From contig JANTUC010000012.1 in NCBI GenBank assembly GCA_026873275.1, forward strand, positions 950,001-1,014,000: 64,000 bases of DNA. Reading direction: 5' to 3'. This DNA comes from Pseudopithomyces maydicus. Lineage: Eukaryota; Ascomycota; Dothideomycetes; Pleosporales; Didymosphaeriaceae. The position numbers and the translations under genes were made by a program. Numbering within the stretch: position 1 is the first letter of the stretch; each line of letters opens with the position of its first letter. This document shows positions 10,771-21,851 of this stretch, one piece after another. The notes under the pieces were generated by a model. It worked only from the letters and a program-made list of their open reading frames with translations. It was not told where the DNA came from and did no database searches.

Positions 10771-13643
10771 GTCGTGGCCCAATTCTTTGAATACCCATAA
10801 TCGGAGTTCGACGGCTATCAGTGAGTCAATGCCCAGTTCGATAAGAGGCATACTAGTATCCAAACCACCGATTGAGAGGCCGAGCATAATTTCAATGTGA
10901 GCCGGCATAGCAATCCTAGTTACAGTTGTGGCCTCTTCCAGGGTAATGGCTGCACAGATCTGCTGCAGAATACTTTCAGTTGCTATAAGTGCACTTCCTG
11001 GCATTTTAGCGGCCTATTCTAAGCGACGATGGGGGGATTTAGGTTCCGAATACCCCTTATAACAGCTAGAAGAATACAGTCACAATCTGTCCAAACCGGT
11101 AATAATACATAGGCCACCTTCTTTGCTCGCGAGAGCTGCTTCTGCAAATAATTCCAAAAAGTCGATTTCGGACTCCACTAAATACCCTTAACGTTTGAGA
11201 TTACCGCGTATATGGTGGCTTCTTGGCCTGAGCGTCGCACAAAGCCAATGCCTATCATCATCTCAATATCGAGACAGCTAGCCGCAAGGTTGCGCTTGTG
11301 TCGCTGAGCGGCTAGTCCGACCATGAACATGTTCGCCGCTGCGTAGTTGGATTGTCCTGGGTCGCCGACAACACAGGACAGTGAAAACAGGAAGATAGAG
11401 AGTTTAAGGTTTGGCATATCGAATACTTGGTCTAGAATAGCTGAATCTTCGGCCTCTGGACGCATTGCAATATGAAAGCATTTTCAAGCGACATACTCTC
11501 GAAAAGACCGTCAGAGAGGACCATGGCGCCACTGATCACACCACCAGTTATAATATTGGTGCTACGCATCTCATCGTGGACGCGCTCAACATCGACGCGG
11601 ACAGAAACGTCCATTTCTCTAATTTGGATACAGGCTCCTCGTCTGTTAAGATCTTGTATCCAAGGAATATTTTTACTTGTACTGCGACTCGAGACATTAA
11701 AATGTCTTGCTCCATGCTAAAATAGGTATCTTGCGATAGTTTCACCTAGTTCGCCAGTTAACCCGACGAACAAGTAGCTTTTATCTGAAGGAAAGGACAG
11801 CTGTAGCCCAACAGATTCTACATTCAGATCAATGGATTCGGCATTAAATCAGTGCAGTATAGTAAAAGGACTTGGTTGGAAACCCATATCCAAATCTTGG
11901 ATGTCCGTTGTTGTGATGAAGTTGGGTACAACAACCCCTGGAAGTTTTGTGTCTATTACCTGCTTCAAAAGCAGTTCCGGTGCTGTACATGGATCTAGAG
12001 CGACAGTGGAAGCGTGTTGGACCCTAAAACTATTGCCGAAATGAGCTGTAAAGTCAGAGGTGACAAGGTCACCACTGAAATCGATAATGTTCCGATTGCT
12101 CTTCAGGGATGTCTTCACCGAACTGATTGTATTCATACTTACATCCAGAAATATTCGGCCTTATCAGAAGCAGCAATACCTTGAGAGCCTGTTAGTTTGA
12201 GCACGGTAACGCCCCAATTGCGATAACGGTCACCAGATAGGCGGGCTGTTTGCTCGTCGGGGTGGTAAAAAGCAATGTCGCCATCCTATTTGAAAGAGGT
12301 TAAGCTCATAGCTAAAAGAGAAAGCATACCTTTTTTACGCACTAGTCTTTCATACGCCACAATTTTTCGCTGTCCAGTGGGGAGACACTCTTTTTGCCAC
12401 CCATTTTTTACGCGGTCGTCGTCATATTGACTCGACACCCTTTCGCCATTATACAAAACAAGAGAAAGCTTGATCTGGGCGAGCGAAATATTACTAGACT
12501 CGAGTGTGATAGACTGTACCATTTCCTTTAAGACGTTAAAGACGGACGCATTCTCGGCAGCAAGTGCTAGGAGTGCCTCTACAGATGTTATACTTGTACC
12601 ACTTACGATCCAAAGCTTACCCACATCGTGAAGGTTGACTGGGACTCTGGAACTATAATTGACTCTAATTGAAATGAGATTTCTCAAGGCTGTCACCAAT
12701 GTGGAGACTAAAGGATTCTGGTAGGGCACCAGGAGACTGTCCACAGTACGTTTCAGCTCTACAGCATTTTTCTTCACATTATTGGCCTTACGAATGACTC
12801 TACGCTGCGAATTGATTCGCTAAGTTCTATCAGTATCAGGTAACATGCGTGGAAGCAGTAATCTCCCATCTTGATAAGTAAACTCTCTCTCAGTTGACCA
12901 AAGCGGATTTGCATGGGCAAAGTCATCAGAGGTGCTGACCTTCAGTCGTAGAAATACATCTGCCATAAGAGTAGAGTGGTTTGTAGGATGATCATTGTGC
13001 AGGAAATGTAGTCGCAATTCAGCCTGTTTCCCCCAGACTGCGCGGCCTAGGCCGATGGTGGCAGGATGATAGGGGTTCGTGTCATTGGCGCCCGAAGTAA
13101 TCCACAAAGTGGTCTTCACTTCGCTGAAAAATCTTTGCATCATCGACAACCTCTTTTTGCTCATATTTTAAATTATATTTGAATCGAGGTTAGCAAGGCT
13201 CAGAGCAATGTTAACATTCGAAAGAATTTCGGGGTCCAGGTCTTTAAACGTATCAACCTGGACAATGCCTACGTCCCAGAATTGCAGACAAGATGCAATC
13301 TTTCGTGCCAGCTTCGCAGTACTAACTTGGGTGCCTCCCACGATAAGCAGGGCGCCCTGTAATGTATCTTAGCTCGGAAGGCTAATGAATCCTGCAATTT
13401 CCCGGTCACTTCGTCCATCGCTCGGGTGACAATGAGAGATACAAGGTGCATTTGAATATCGCCAGTATCAAAACTGATATGAGAGATACCGGAGAATGAT
13501 GCACCGATGAGGTGTTTGTTCAAGTTTATGCTTTTGGACAGATCAGTGGAATTTTTCAGCAAATGCCACAACCGGGATGGGCTGTCTGCGTGCTCAGGAA
13601 AGCGACATCCACTTCCGATTGTGGCAACTGGTTCAAGAGACAT
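10771..13643 (-). pseudogene. Collapsed highly reducing polyketide synthase
   Basis: Minus-strand pieces appear in N-to-C order. The ketosynthase start (MSLEPVATIGSGCRFPEH, from 13643) is followed by the pre-KR linker (GALLIVGGTQVSTAKL; TLWITSGA; NPYHPATIGLGRAVWG), a KR nucleotide site (YLFVGLTGELG, about 11,790), the KR core (VVGDPGQSNYAAANMFMVGLAAQR, about 11,300-11,400, with residues grouped here as an approximate run) and an ACP with GIDSL (about 10,830). A full HR-PKS needs about 7-8 kb; here about 2.9 kb remain. Most of KS and all recognisable AT, DH and MT are missing, and frames shift repeatedly with stops. It cannot make an active synthase. It is probably the core of a dead cluster with the adjacent enoyl reductase fragment and P450. 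Confidence 0.85.
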
Positions 13644-14689
13644 GTGTCCCATGTTTGCTTGCCAATCACAAATCGATTTGGTTGCAAATTCAAAATCGTT
13701 GGCAAAGGAAAACCGAAATATCGAGAGGTACGTACAAAGGATTGTTAGATTGTCGATAGCCACCTCTGAAAAAAATCGCCGGGTTACTAAATAAATACTG
13801 GATGGTTCGTCAAGGCGTAAGACGGTAGCCTTGAACCAGTAACATCTCAAGCCTTACCAGCGGAGTTCACGTCGTGGAGCTGACCCCCCACACACTGCCC
13901 ATGTATTCGGATACTTCCGAATTTGCCTCACACCAGTAGTTCATGTTATGCCCACTTACATGCCGACTCGGACGTCCGAACCAAGCGTACGATAACGGTT
14001 TCACTAAAAAGTTTACCCTTTCTTGTCCGATGTACCACAGTTAGAAGCACACGACGAGAGGCATTGATAGGTCAGAAAGCCATTCATTCCCATCACGTAT
14101 GATCTTCGCTGACCACGTATTTTCGCCCAACATTGTTCGCCAACTGGTAGCCGTTCCACCGTATGGGATAGTACAGGGTGTTTAGGATTATGAGCCAATG
14201 CGTATAGAGTGTGGTAATGATGCCGACCATTCATGACATAATCCTTTCGATAAAACTACTGGGATAGTTTTCACGTCGGTTCCAAACCAGCTCATCGGAT
14301 ATAGGACACCCGCGATATCACTATGCCCTGTACACCGCGCCGCCGAACACTCATCTATCAAGCGGCTTCGGTAGTCCGGGATGATAGAATTTTTGTAAAT
14401 CAGGCGTCGCATGTCTCAGACTACCTAAAGGATGATGATGAGGCGCAGCAGTGATTCGTTCAGTATTCTCCTCGCTTCCGCAATCCATTCTAGAGAAAAC
14501 TATCGACAAAAACGTCGATTATCGCATGGTTTTCTGAAATATCGAGACTAATTCTAGCCACAATGTGTCTTGGCTATCATTGTTATTGTACTCAGTGCCA
14601 GTCACGTCTTCAGGACCTGGCCGACTACTGTGCTCATTAAACTTTTCTGCAGTTTTTTATATGTCGTTGTTGCTTAGCAATCTCGTGCA
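13644..14689. other. Region between two divergent pseudogenes
   Basis: No intact gene. It lies between the 5' ends of the PKS remnant (minus) and the P450 remnant (plus), so it is probably their former shared promoter region plus the lost P450 membrane anchor (about 14,560-14,690). Confidence 0.45.
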
Positions 14690-16312
14690 AAACGACCCCC
14701 AGGTCCCCGAGGTTTGCCAATAGTTGGAAATCTAATCCAGACGTTTAGAGCACGCAAGGCTGGTGTTGCAGCGTCCGGTTCCTTTGTGAGTATCAACCTT
14801 AAATGACCTGCACGTGCACCACGCTGATCCGTACCGAAAACTAGGTGATCTCAACCGGTTTGAAGAGATGGCGACGCTGCGGATGGGCAGCAAAAACTGA
14901 ATCATGGTAAACAGTGACCGAGTTATTAAGGAGATTATCGTAAACTGTAGCAAGATTGCGAACAAACCTCCGTGCCAACCGATTGCAAGTAGCATGATCA
15001 GCCCTTGAAAAAGGTCCCTTCTGCGACCTGCCCCCGACTGGATTGAGGGGAGAGGAAGCATGCATCATATTGCAAATGGCACCTCAGTTAAGACATATCG
15101 AGAGGAGCAGGGGCAGGAATCCGCAATTCTGCTTGGATCGTATCTCGATGAGCCAGACAAATGGTACTTTCCCCACTATCGCTACACTGTCGCTATCACT
15201 TTCAAGATTGTTTCAAGTATAAAGCTTGATAGACCGACTTCAGACCTCGAGGACTTTAGAAGAATGACGACGGAATTTGTCATATCCATCGGCGGCAGCG
15301 CCTACAACTACTTCCCCTTGCTAAAAAAAATTACCGGAATGGCTTCGTTTCGGCCGCAAATACTGGGACGACATGGGTGAGTGGCACTACCAAGTATTGC
15401 GGAAGTGATGGGTGCCTTTCAAGCAGAGCGTAGACAATGGTACCGCTCCCGCATCGTGGACGAGGGACTATCTGATGGATCAGACTCCGCTGTTCATGAA
15501 GGGCGTAAATGACGAATCCATGTGCCTTGCACTGTCTATCATTTTAGCTGGGAGTGACAATACTCGTATGGCTTTGAACGCATAGGTCATGTCAGCAATT
15601 TTCTCCCCTGAATCTTTTCTCAAAGCGCGCGAGACGGTCGAAAAGATTGTCGGAAAGGATGTCATTCGACTACCAAACCTCGCAGATCTCCCACAAATGT
15701 CATACATCTCAGTCACCATCAAGGAACTACTCCGCTGGCGCCCGCCTGTCCCGGTCATACCACAGCATTTGCTGACAGAGGATCTTGACTTTGAAGGTTA
15801 CCATTTTCTAGCTGGTGAGTGACGCCGGTCCCGGTATTGGGCTGCAACCACTAATTTACCTCAAGAACCGAGATGGTCATGAGTCCTTACGGGGTCGGCA
15901 TACGGGGTTTCAAAGATGCTGAATCGTTCGATCCCTATCGCTGAATGAATGGGAAGGAAACGAACTTGTTGGACGGTATCTGGTGAGATGATTAAAGCAC
16001 GCAGTGAGTAGGGATGGTGTTAACAATGCGCAGGGAATTCGGAGGTGGGCGGCGGGTGTGCGTAGGTTATGTGATCACTCAACAAGAGCTCTTCCTTGCC
16101 ATCGCGCGGATAGCGCTGTGCTTCGACGTGCAACCGGTAAGTAAAGGCGTCCAGAATTTGTATGTTCTGGGCTCACAGTATGGTATACAAGCAAGTTCGA
16201 CATGTACGAGTTGCTCCACGAAGTGAGAAACGAACCGTTTCCCGTGAGGATGACAATCAGATCAGAAAAGCACAGGCATAGATGCATAGAACGTGCAACG
16301 CCTGGCGCATGA
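14690..16312 (+). pseudogene. Cytochrome P450 pseudogene
   Basis: All P450 landmarks survive in order: the proline hinge KRPPGPRGLPIVGN (about 14,690), MATLRMGSKN and SDRVIKEI, the I-helix region LAGSDNTRMAL (about 15,550), the K-helix ELLRWRPP (about 15,725; ExxR kept), the heme loop FGGGRRVCVGY (about 16,030; Cys present) and a C-terminal EPFPVRMTIRSEKHR. The frame is broken by TGA at 14898, TGA at 15006, TGA at 15406, TAG at 15583 and TGA at 15942, plus a frameshift near 15,340-15,360. At least two TGA codons stand where the family has Trp (before IMVNSD and after DPYR), i.e. G-to-A changes typical of RIP. The gene is non-functional and was presumably the oxidase partner of the neighbouring dead PKS. 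Confidence 0.88.
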
Positions 16313-16701
16313 GGCATGAAGTTACATGAAAGGTTTTTTTGGAGGGACAGCAACGGTGCAAGTGGTAGACCAGCGCTGGAATTAGGAAAGTGTGGTCGAT
16401 GATGGCGGTCTTGGATCCATGGATCCATTGATCCGCGGTCACATGATGCCTGGAGACCTGGAGCCTAAAGCTGCAACGGACAACAGCCACATAGTGAATC
16501 ATCAAGTACCGAAGGGAATGTTGCTGACCCGATTGGTCAGCGACTCTTTGGTGGAATGAAAGGAGCCCTCTGCCAATCAGTGCTTCGCACTCAGCCGCGG
16601 CTTCGACGCGGACGTCCGAACATGCATTCGTCTGCACTAGACTACATGATCTCACCACCACCTGCCCTGCCCCCATTGTTGTTACAATTCCTCCGTGATC
16701 G
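16313..16701. promoter_or_regulatory. Upstream region of acyl-CoA synthetase
   Basis: No gene seen; it contains the promoter of the gene starting at 16702 and the end of the P450 remnant. Confidence 0.35.
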
Positions 16702-18986
16702 ATGATCATGGCCAGTTCGTTGCACCCGCGCTCGCCCATACAGCCCCGAGTCCTCAAACGAGGCCCATACACTGTCGAGGCAGACAGTGCGCAGAAGGTG
16801 ACCGGCGAGACACTTCCGCGTCGCCATCCTGTAGCCAAACATACCCTACTGCACGAGCCAGAGCCGGGAGTTGGAACTGTGTATGATATTCTCGTGCGCA
16901 GTGCGCACAAGTTCGCCGACGCCGACGCAGTGGGTTCACGTAATGTGCTGGACACCCACGCCGAGACCAAGAAAGTGAAGAATAGCCAAGGTGACCTTGT
17001 CGACAAGACATGGATGTACTACGAGCTTTCCGACTACCACTATATTTCTTTCAACGACTTGAAAATTCGAGCATTGCGCGTTGGCCAAGCCATGCGCAAG
17101 GCTGGATTGAAACAGAACGATCGCATCGCCATCTACGCTGCCACGTCCGCCTTCTGGTTCACCACCGCGCACGGCAAGTAGAGACTCGTTGAACATGCAC
17201 TTCTTGCTTGTGCTGACTACACCAGGTGCGTCTTCGCAGTCGATAACCATTGTCACTGCCTATGTATGAAACCCCTGGGCTACACAGCCCTTTTGTCCTG
17301 CAATTGGACATTACCTCCTCGGTCACTGCTGACGTTGGATTGAAAGGATACACTTGGTCAAGAAGGTCTCTCCCATTCACTTAAACAGACGAATGCCAAA
17401 GCTGTTTTCGCCGACCCGGCTCTGCTCCCTCGCGTCTTTGATGCTCTGGGCACAGCCCAAGAAGTCCAATCCATTATTTTCAATGAAGACGCTGCCCAGC
17501 CTCTCGATCGGGAACTAGCAGAAACACTCAAACAGCGCCACCCCGCTGTCTCTCTTTACTCGTTTAACGAGTTCCTAGCCTCTGCAGATCAAGTCGTTGA
17601 GCCAGTTCCTCCATCCACAAACGACCTGGCGTGCATCATGTACACCTCAGGAAGCACTGGCGCACCAAAAGGTGTATTGTTGAAACACATAAATATTGTT
17701 TCAGCCATCGCGGGTGTCAATGCTGTTGTAGAGGAACATATGGCACCTGGGGAACGGCTGCTTGCATACCTTCCTCTTGCTCATATTATCGAATTCGTAT
17801 TTGAGAATGCAGCCTTATACTGGGGTGGCGTCTTGGGTTACGGAAACCCTCGCACACTGACTGATCAGTCAGTCCGCAAGTGTCTAGGAGACATTCGTGC
17901 CTTCAAGCCATCCGTCATGGTTGGCGTGCCGGCAGTATGGGAGTCGGTGAAGAAGGGCATTGTTAGCAAAGTTGGAGCATCAGGTACATTCAAGAACAGA
18001 CTTTTCTGGGGTGCTATGGCTGCGAAACAGAGTATGTTGTATTGGGGTGTCCCAGGAGCTAACATACTCGACTACTTAGTCTTTAACAAAATCAAGGATG
18101 CCACTGGTGGTAACTTGCGGCTTGTTCTGAACGGTGGGGGTGCTATTGCAGAGGGGACCTTGCAATTTATCTCTTTTACGATATGTCCTATGCTGAACGG
18201 TTACGGGCTCACTGAGACCGCGGGGTATGTCCATCATTTAGGACTGTTAAACAAATGATCATTGAAGACATAACTAACTCTCTTAGTATGGGAGCCATCG
18301 TAGATCCTTTCGCATGGACATCAGAAAGCCTTGGGTGTACCCCTGGCTCCGTGGAAGTCAAACTCGTTGACGTACCTGAACTCAATTATCTGACGTCAAA
18401 TACGCCACCCCAGGGCGAGGTCTGGATACGAGGCAATTCCGTCATTGCAGGATATCTTGATAACCCGGAAGAGAACAGCAAGGCCTTTCACGATGGCTGG
18501 TTCAAGACAGGCGATATTGGTCTGTTTGACTCGTTGGGGCAACTAAAGATAATTGATCGAAAAAAGAATCTCGTGAAAACCTTGAACGGTGAATACATTG
18601 CATTAGAAAAGCTAGAATCACTATATCGAACCACCGCTATCGTCAACGGCATCTGTATCTATGCATCACCGGATCATGCGAAACCAATCGCAATTATAGA
18701 ACCAGTCGCTGCAGTCCTTGCTAAACTAGCGACCGAAGTTGGAGAATCCAGCTCATCTCATGAGACGTTGTGCAAAAGCGCTACGATACGGGCTGCAGTG
18801 CGCAAGGAGATGCTGAAGATCGGGAGCCAAAATGGGCTACAGGGTATCGAGATGATTCAAGACGTCATCATTAGCCCAGACGAGTGGACACCGCAGAGCG
18901 GGCTGGTGACAAACGCTCAGAAGCTCAATCGAAGAGCTGTCGTCAACAAATTCAGATCCGAAATAGATGCCGCATATATAGGTTGA
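16702..18986 (+). CDS. Long-chain acyl-CoA synthetase (FAA-type)
   Basis: The enzyme activates a fatty acid with ATP and CoA through an acyl-adenylate, for beta-oxidation, lipid synthesis or feeding a secondary pathway. Four exons (16702-17173, 17226-17263, 17347-18224, 18287-18986) give 695 aa, normal for the family. The AMP-binding signature YTSGSTGAPKG is at about residues 269-279, followed by LPLAHIIEF, GGGAIAEGTLQF, NGYGLTETAG, WFKTGDIG and DRKKNLVKTLNGEYIALEKLE. The first intron needs a GC donor (GCAAGT) rather than GT. A second ATG at 16708 (MASSLHP) has a better start context. The gene is intact although both sides carry decayed cluster genes, so it may be a housekeeping or independently selected copy. 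No PTS1 is present (C-terminus AAYIG). Confidence 0.9.
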
Positions 18987-20272
18987 AGAGATTAATTCAG
19001 GGTTGGATTTCATGCTGGCATATTCACGGTCCAAAGGATAAAGTGATGTATTCAGAGCAGACGAAAAATGGACGACAATTTTCAACTCGGCAGTACCTCC
19101 ACCTTTAACGATATTTGTCATAATTTTACATCCTGGCGACTTTCTATCGTAATTAGGAGCACTTTGTACATCAATCAATGCGGTATCTAATAACTGGGCC
19201 TGATACACTCTAAATTCGGCGTTTATCTATGCCTCAAGGACACGGGTGATTCATATGGGTTGTCATAGTTTGATTTAGTGTGTGAATATCCGAAGAGCGT
19301 GTTTTCATAACCTGGAAAATTTTATTTTCTTTGCCCGTCTATCCATTGTAATTTCCCTACGCAGCTATCAGCTCTGCGCGTATCTTACAGACTCTACGCA
19401 GGAGTATAGCTTGTTACTCGTATATTATAGCTAACACTAAATCAAGACCTTTCCCATTGCCGTACGCTGACTCTCCTTGCCCGTGTGTTCCTGTATCAGC
19501 CTCAAGCTCAAGGTAAATCATATACAATATATTCAATAACAAGAAGTACTAAAATACTATATGAGCTACAAGAGAACAAAGATAACTAATAGAGACGCAG
19601 AGGACATGTTGAGAAATTTATTATAATATTTTATGTTTGTATAAAGTGGTAGCAGAGTAGCTAATTAGATAGAAATATAGAATGTTTGGTTTTTATTTTG
19701 TGTTTATAGAAAGCGGCAGCAGGGTAGCTAACTGGATGGAAACGCATAATGGATCAAAAGCTGTCAACCCCTCTTGTGACGATTGAATAACGGGCGTAAA
19801 TATATAACAGATTAAAAAATATTAACTCCTTTTATAATTATTCAAAGTAGGCGTATATAAAAGATTATTAAAAAAGATAGTATTAATTAGCTAGATCATT
19901 ATTAGGCTAATCTAGCTATAGCAATTTCCCCCGAGCTCGTGGTTTCTGGCGCCTCAACACCTTGACACCTATAGTTGTGGTAGATAGTTAAATTATAAGC
20001 ACTCTGAATATTATGCAATCTGTATAAATGTGTGAATGACTTTAGAAGAGCTATCTCTAGTACTGTCTCTAGGGCCGCCACGTCTTTGAAGACCTCTATA
20101 TTTGCGCTGAGTTCACACGCTCAACGTTCAATTGGAGTCGAAAAGGACATAAGCGGAGGTCTAGTCTATAGGCAGTGTGATCGAATTGTGTGTATATAGA
20201 TATAGAGGTCACCACGAGTCTTTTTATGTAAGTATAGAATTTTTGTATTTGTTGTTTTTATTTGAGAGCTTG
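18987..20272. other. Intergenic with RIP-diverged repeats
   Basis: No coding gene. AT-rich segments alternate with balanced ones. Two duplicated segments between 19,634 and 19,868 are listed separately. Confidence 0.5.
19634..19868. repeat. Duplicated segments diverged by RIP-type transitions
   Basis: A unit at about 19,634-19,681 is repeated at about 19,700-19,749 (GGTAGCTAACTGGATGGAAA in the second copy; the first has T or A at most C and G sites). A second unit at about 19,761-19,814 recurs at about 19,817-19,868 in the same degraded way. Nearly all differences are C/T or G/A, and one copy of each pair is the AT-rich version. Confidence 0.7.
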
Positions 20273-21851
20273 TCATATCCAGTTCTTATTTCGCGAGTCG
20301 CTATGTACAGCTTGACCAAACCGTGGCTTTCCTAGTTCCAGATCCACGTTATCCAATGGATTCGACAAATGTCGTAATGGACTGATGAGTTGTTGGCTGT
20401 CGATTACATCACCATAGTCTCCACCACGCTCTCTGTACGGTAGGGGTGGCCAGGGTTTCTCCTCCTTTGGGCTACACAAAGCGGGTGTTGGTGCCGTCAG
20501 AGACTCCATGCGTACATGGCCCTCGCCATAAAGTTTTTGTGCAGGTCCATTGGGACTTGACGGGACGACAATACCTTCGTCACCCGTTCTCAGACTTTGC
20601 ATCTGGAACGAAGGTTCTATTATATCTATTGTTCCACTCATACCCGAAGATATGATTTCCTTCACAGCTCTCCGGTTCCGAGGCCGGGTATTACTGCCAT
20701 GGGTTGTCGTGCCGAACACTCGTGGGAACATGCGCGACATGAGCGGTTTGCAGCCTGGAAGACATCCACAGACAATGCCTACGCCGGTTTCTATTGACAT
20801 GACAGTGAATACAGTCGCGCCCCACCACAGTATATCGTATGAATAGAGGTAGAGGTGGGTGTAGTATATCCTGGCGCTACCGGCGATGCAGACACTGGCT
20901 TAAATCAGTTTGAGTTTGGCACGGATGTTTTTGAGACGCACATGATGCCACATGAAAACATGGAAATTAAAGTGATCCGTTGTCGGCGTGAGATGCGTAT
21001 AGACGCGATGTCCTTAATGGGCCATAGAAATATCAAGAAGTCGCTCAGGGTGTTCTGACCGCTCCAGAAGAAGTAAATAGCTTTGACATTGCGGCAACGT
21101 TCTTTGACCGAGAGCATAAATTTGAATGTCTCCCAGAAGACGCGTATAGGACTGTCAGAGAAGTTAGAGAATCGACCAAATGTGGCGTGACAGGCGCAGG
21201 ATGAAGAGCTTTCGGCAATGTAGCCACTCACTTACTGGCATTGGAAAAGCACGAGGAAGAAACAAGCGATATTAAGGGCTATTGTGTACGCTAACATTAC
21301 AGCGCAGAACCATTTGTTAATTTTGGAGGGGAAGATGCGCAGGTATGTCATCAAAATGGAGACCTTTGTAAGTCCAATGCTTAAGATGAATAGAAGCTGG
21401 ATGGACATTCCAAACTGTCTTGGTATCAGTAACAGAACACAATGCCAGTGGTTGAAGGGGGGGGACTACCTTGCCAGCATTCAAGGTCCCTAACAACTGT
21501 GTCAAACGTATGTCCCAAATATGGTACCCCATCTGGTACCGCGATGATGTGGACAATGTGACGAGAATGTTATTCGCGACGGCCACTACCTGCTACTATT
21601 AGACCTTGTTGGCCTGGGAAGTAGACGGGCCAAAGACGACTCACCCCTGCTGATATCATTATCCAGTCATCCCAACCAATTGCTCGCACCAGAACTGATC
21701 TGCTGTACACACGACAGAAAACGAAGGTCGTTATTAGTATACTCATTGTGATCATGACGCCGACCACAAGCGGCTGGCGAGTAACGGGGTTCACATAGTT
21801 GGCTTTTGGGAAGGAGGCAAGTTCCTCGGCGGTTGGAAACCTCGAAGTCAT
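20273..21851 (-). CDS. Second fungal rhodopsin-domain (PTH11-like) membrane protein
   Basis: Five exons (21851-21645, 21589-21470, 21414-21236, 21151-20942, 20894-20273) give 445 aa. The start is MTSRFPTAEELASFPKANY. Helices and family marks follow: VVGVMITMSILITTFVFCR, GWDDWIMISAG, MGYHIWDIRL, LLFILSIGLTKVSILMTYLR, QCHPIRVFW, NTLSDFLIFLWPI, RQRITLISMFSCGIIVCIAG and SIETGVGIVCGCLPGCKPLM. A hydrophilic tail of more than 100 residues ends the protein. The first gene of this family lies at 2643-4078; the two share architecture but little sequence, so they are not recent duplicates. Function is unknown beyond a probable plasma-membrane location and possible signalling role. Confidence 0.82.
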
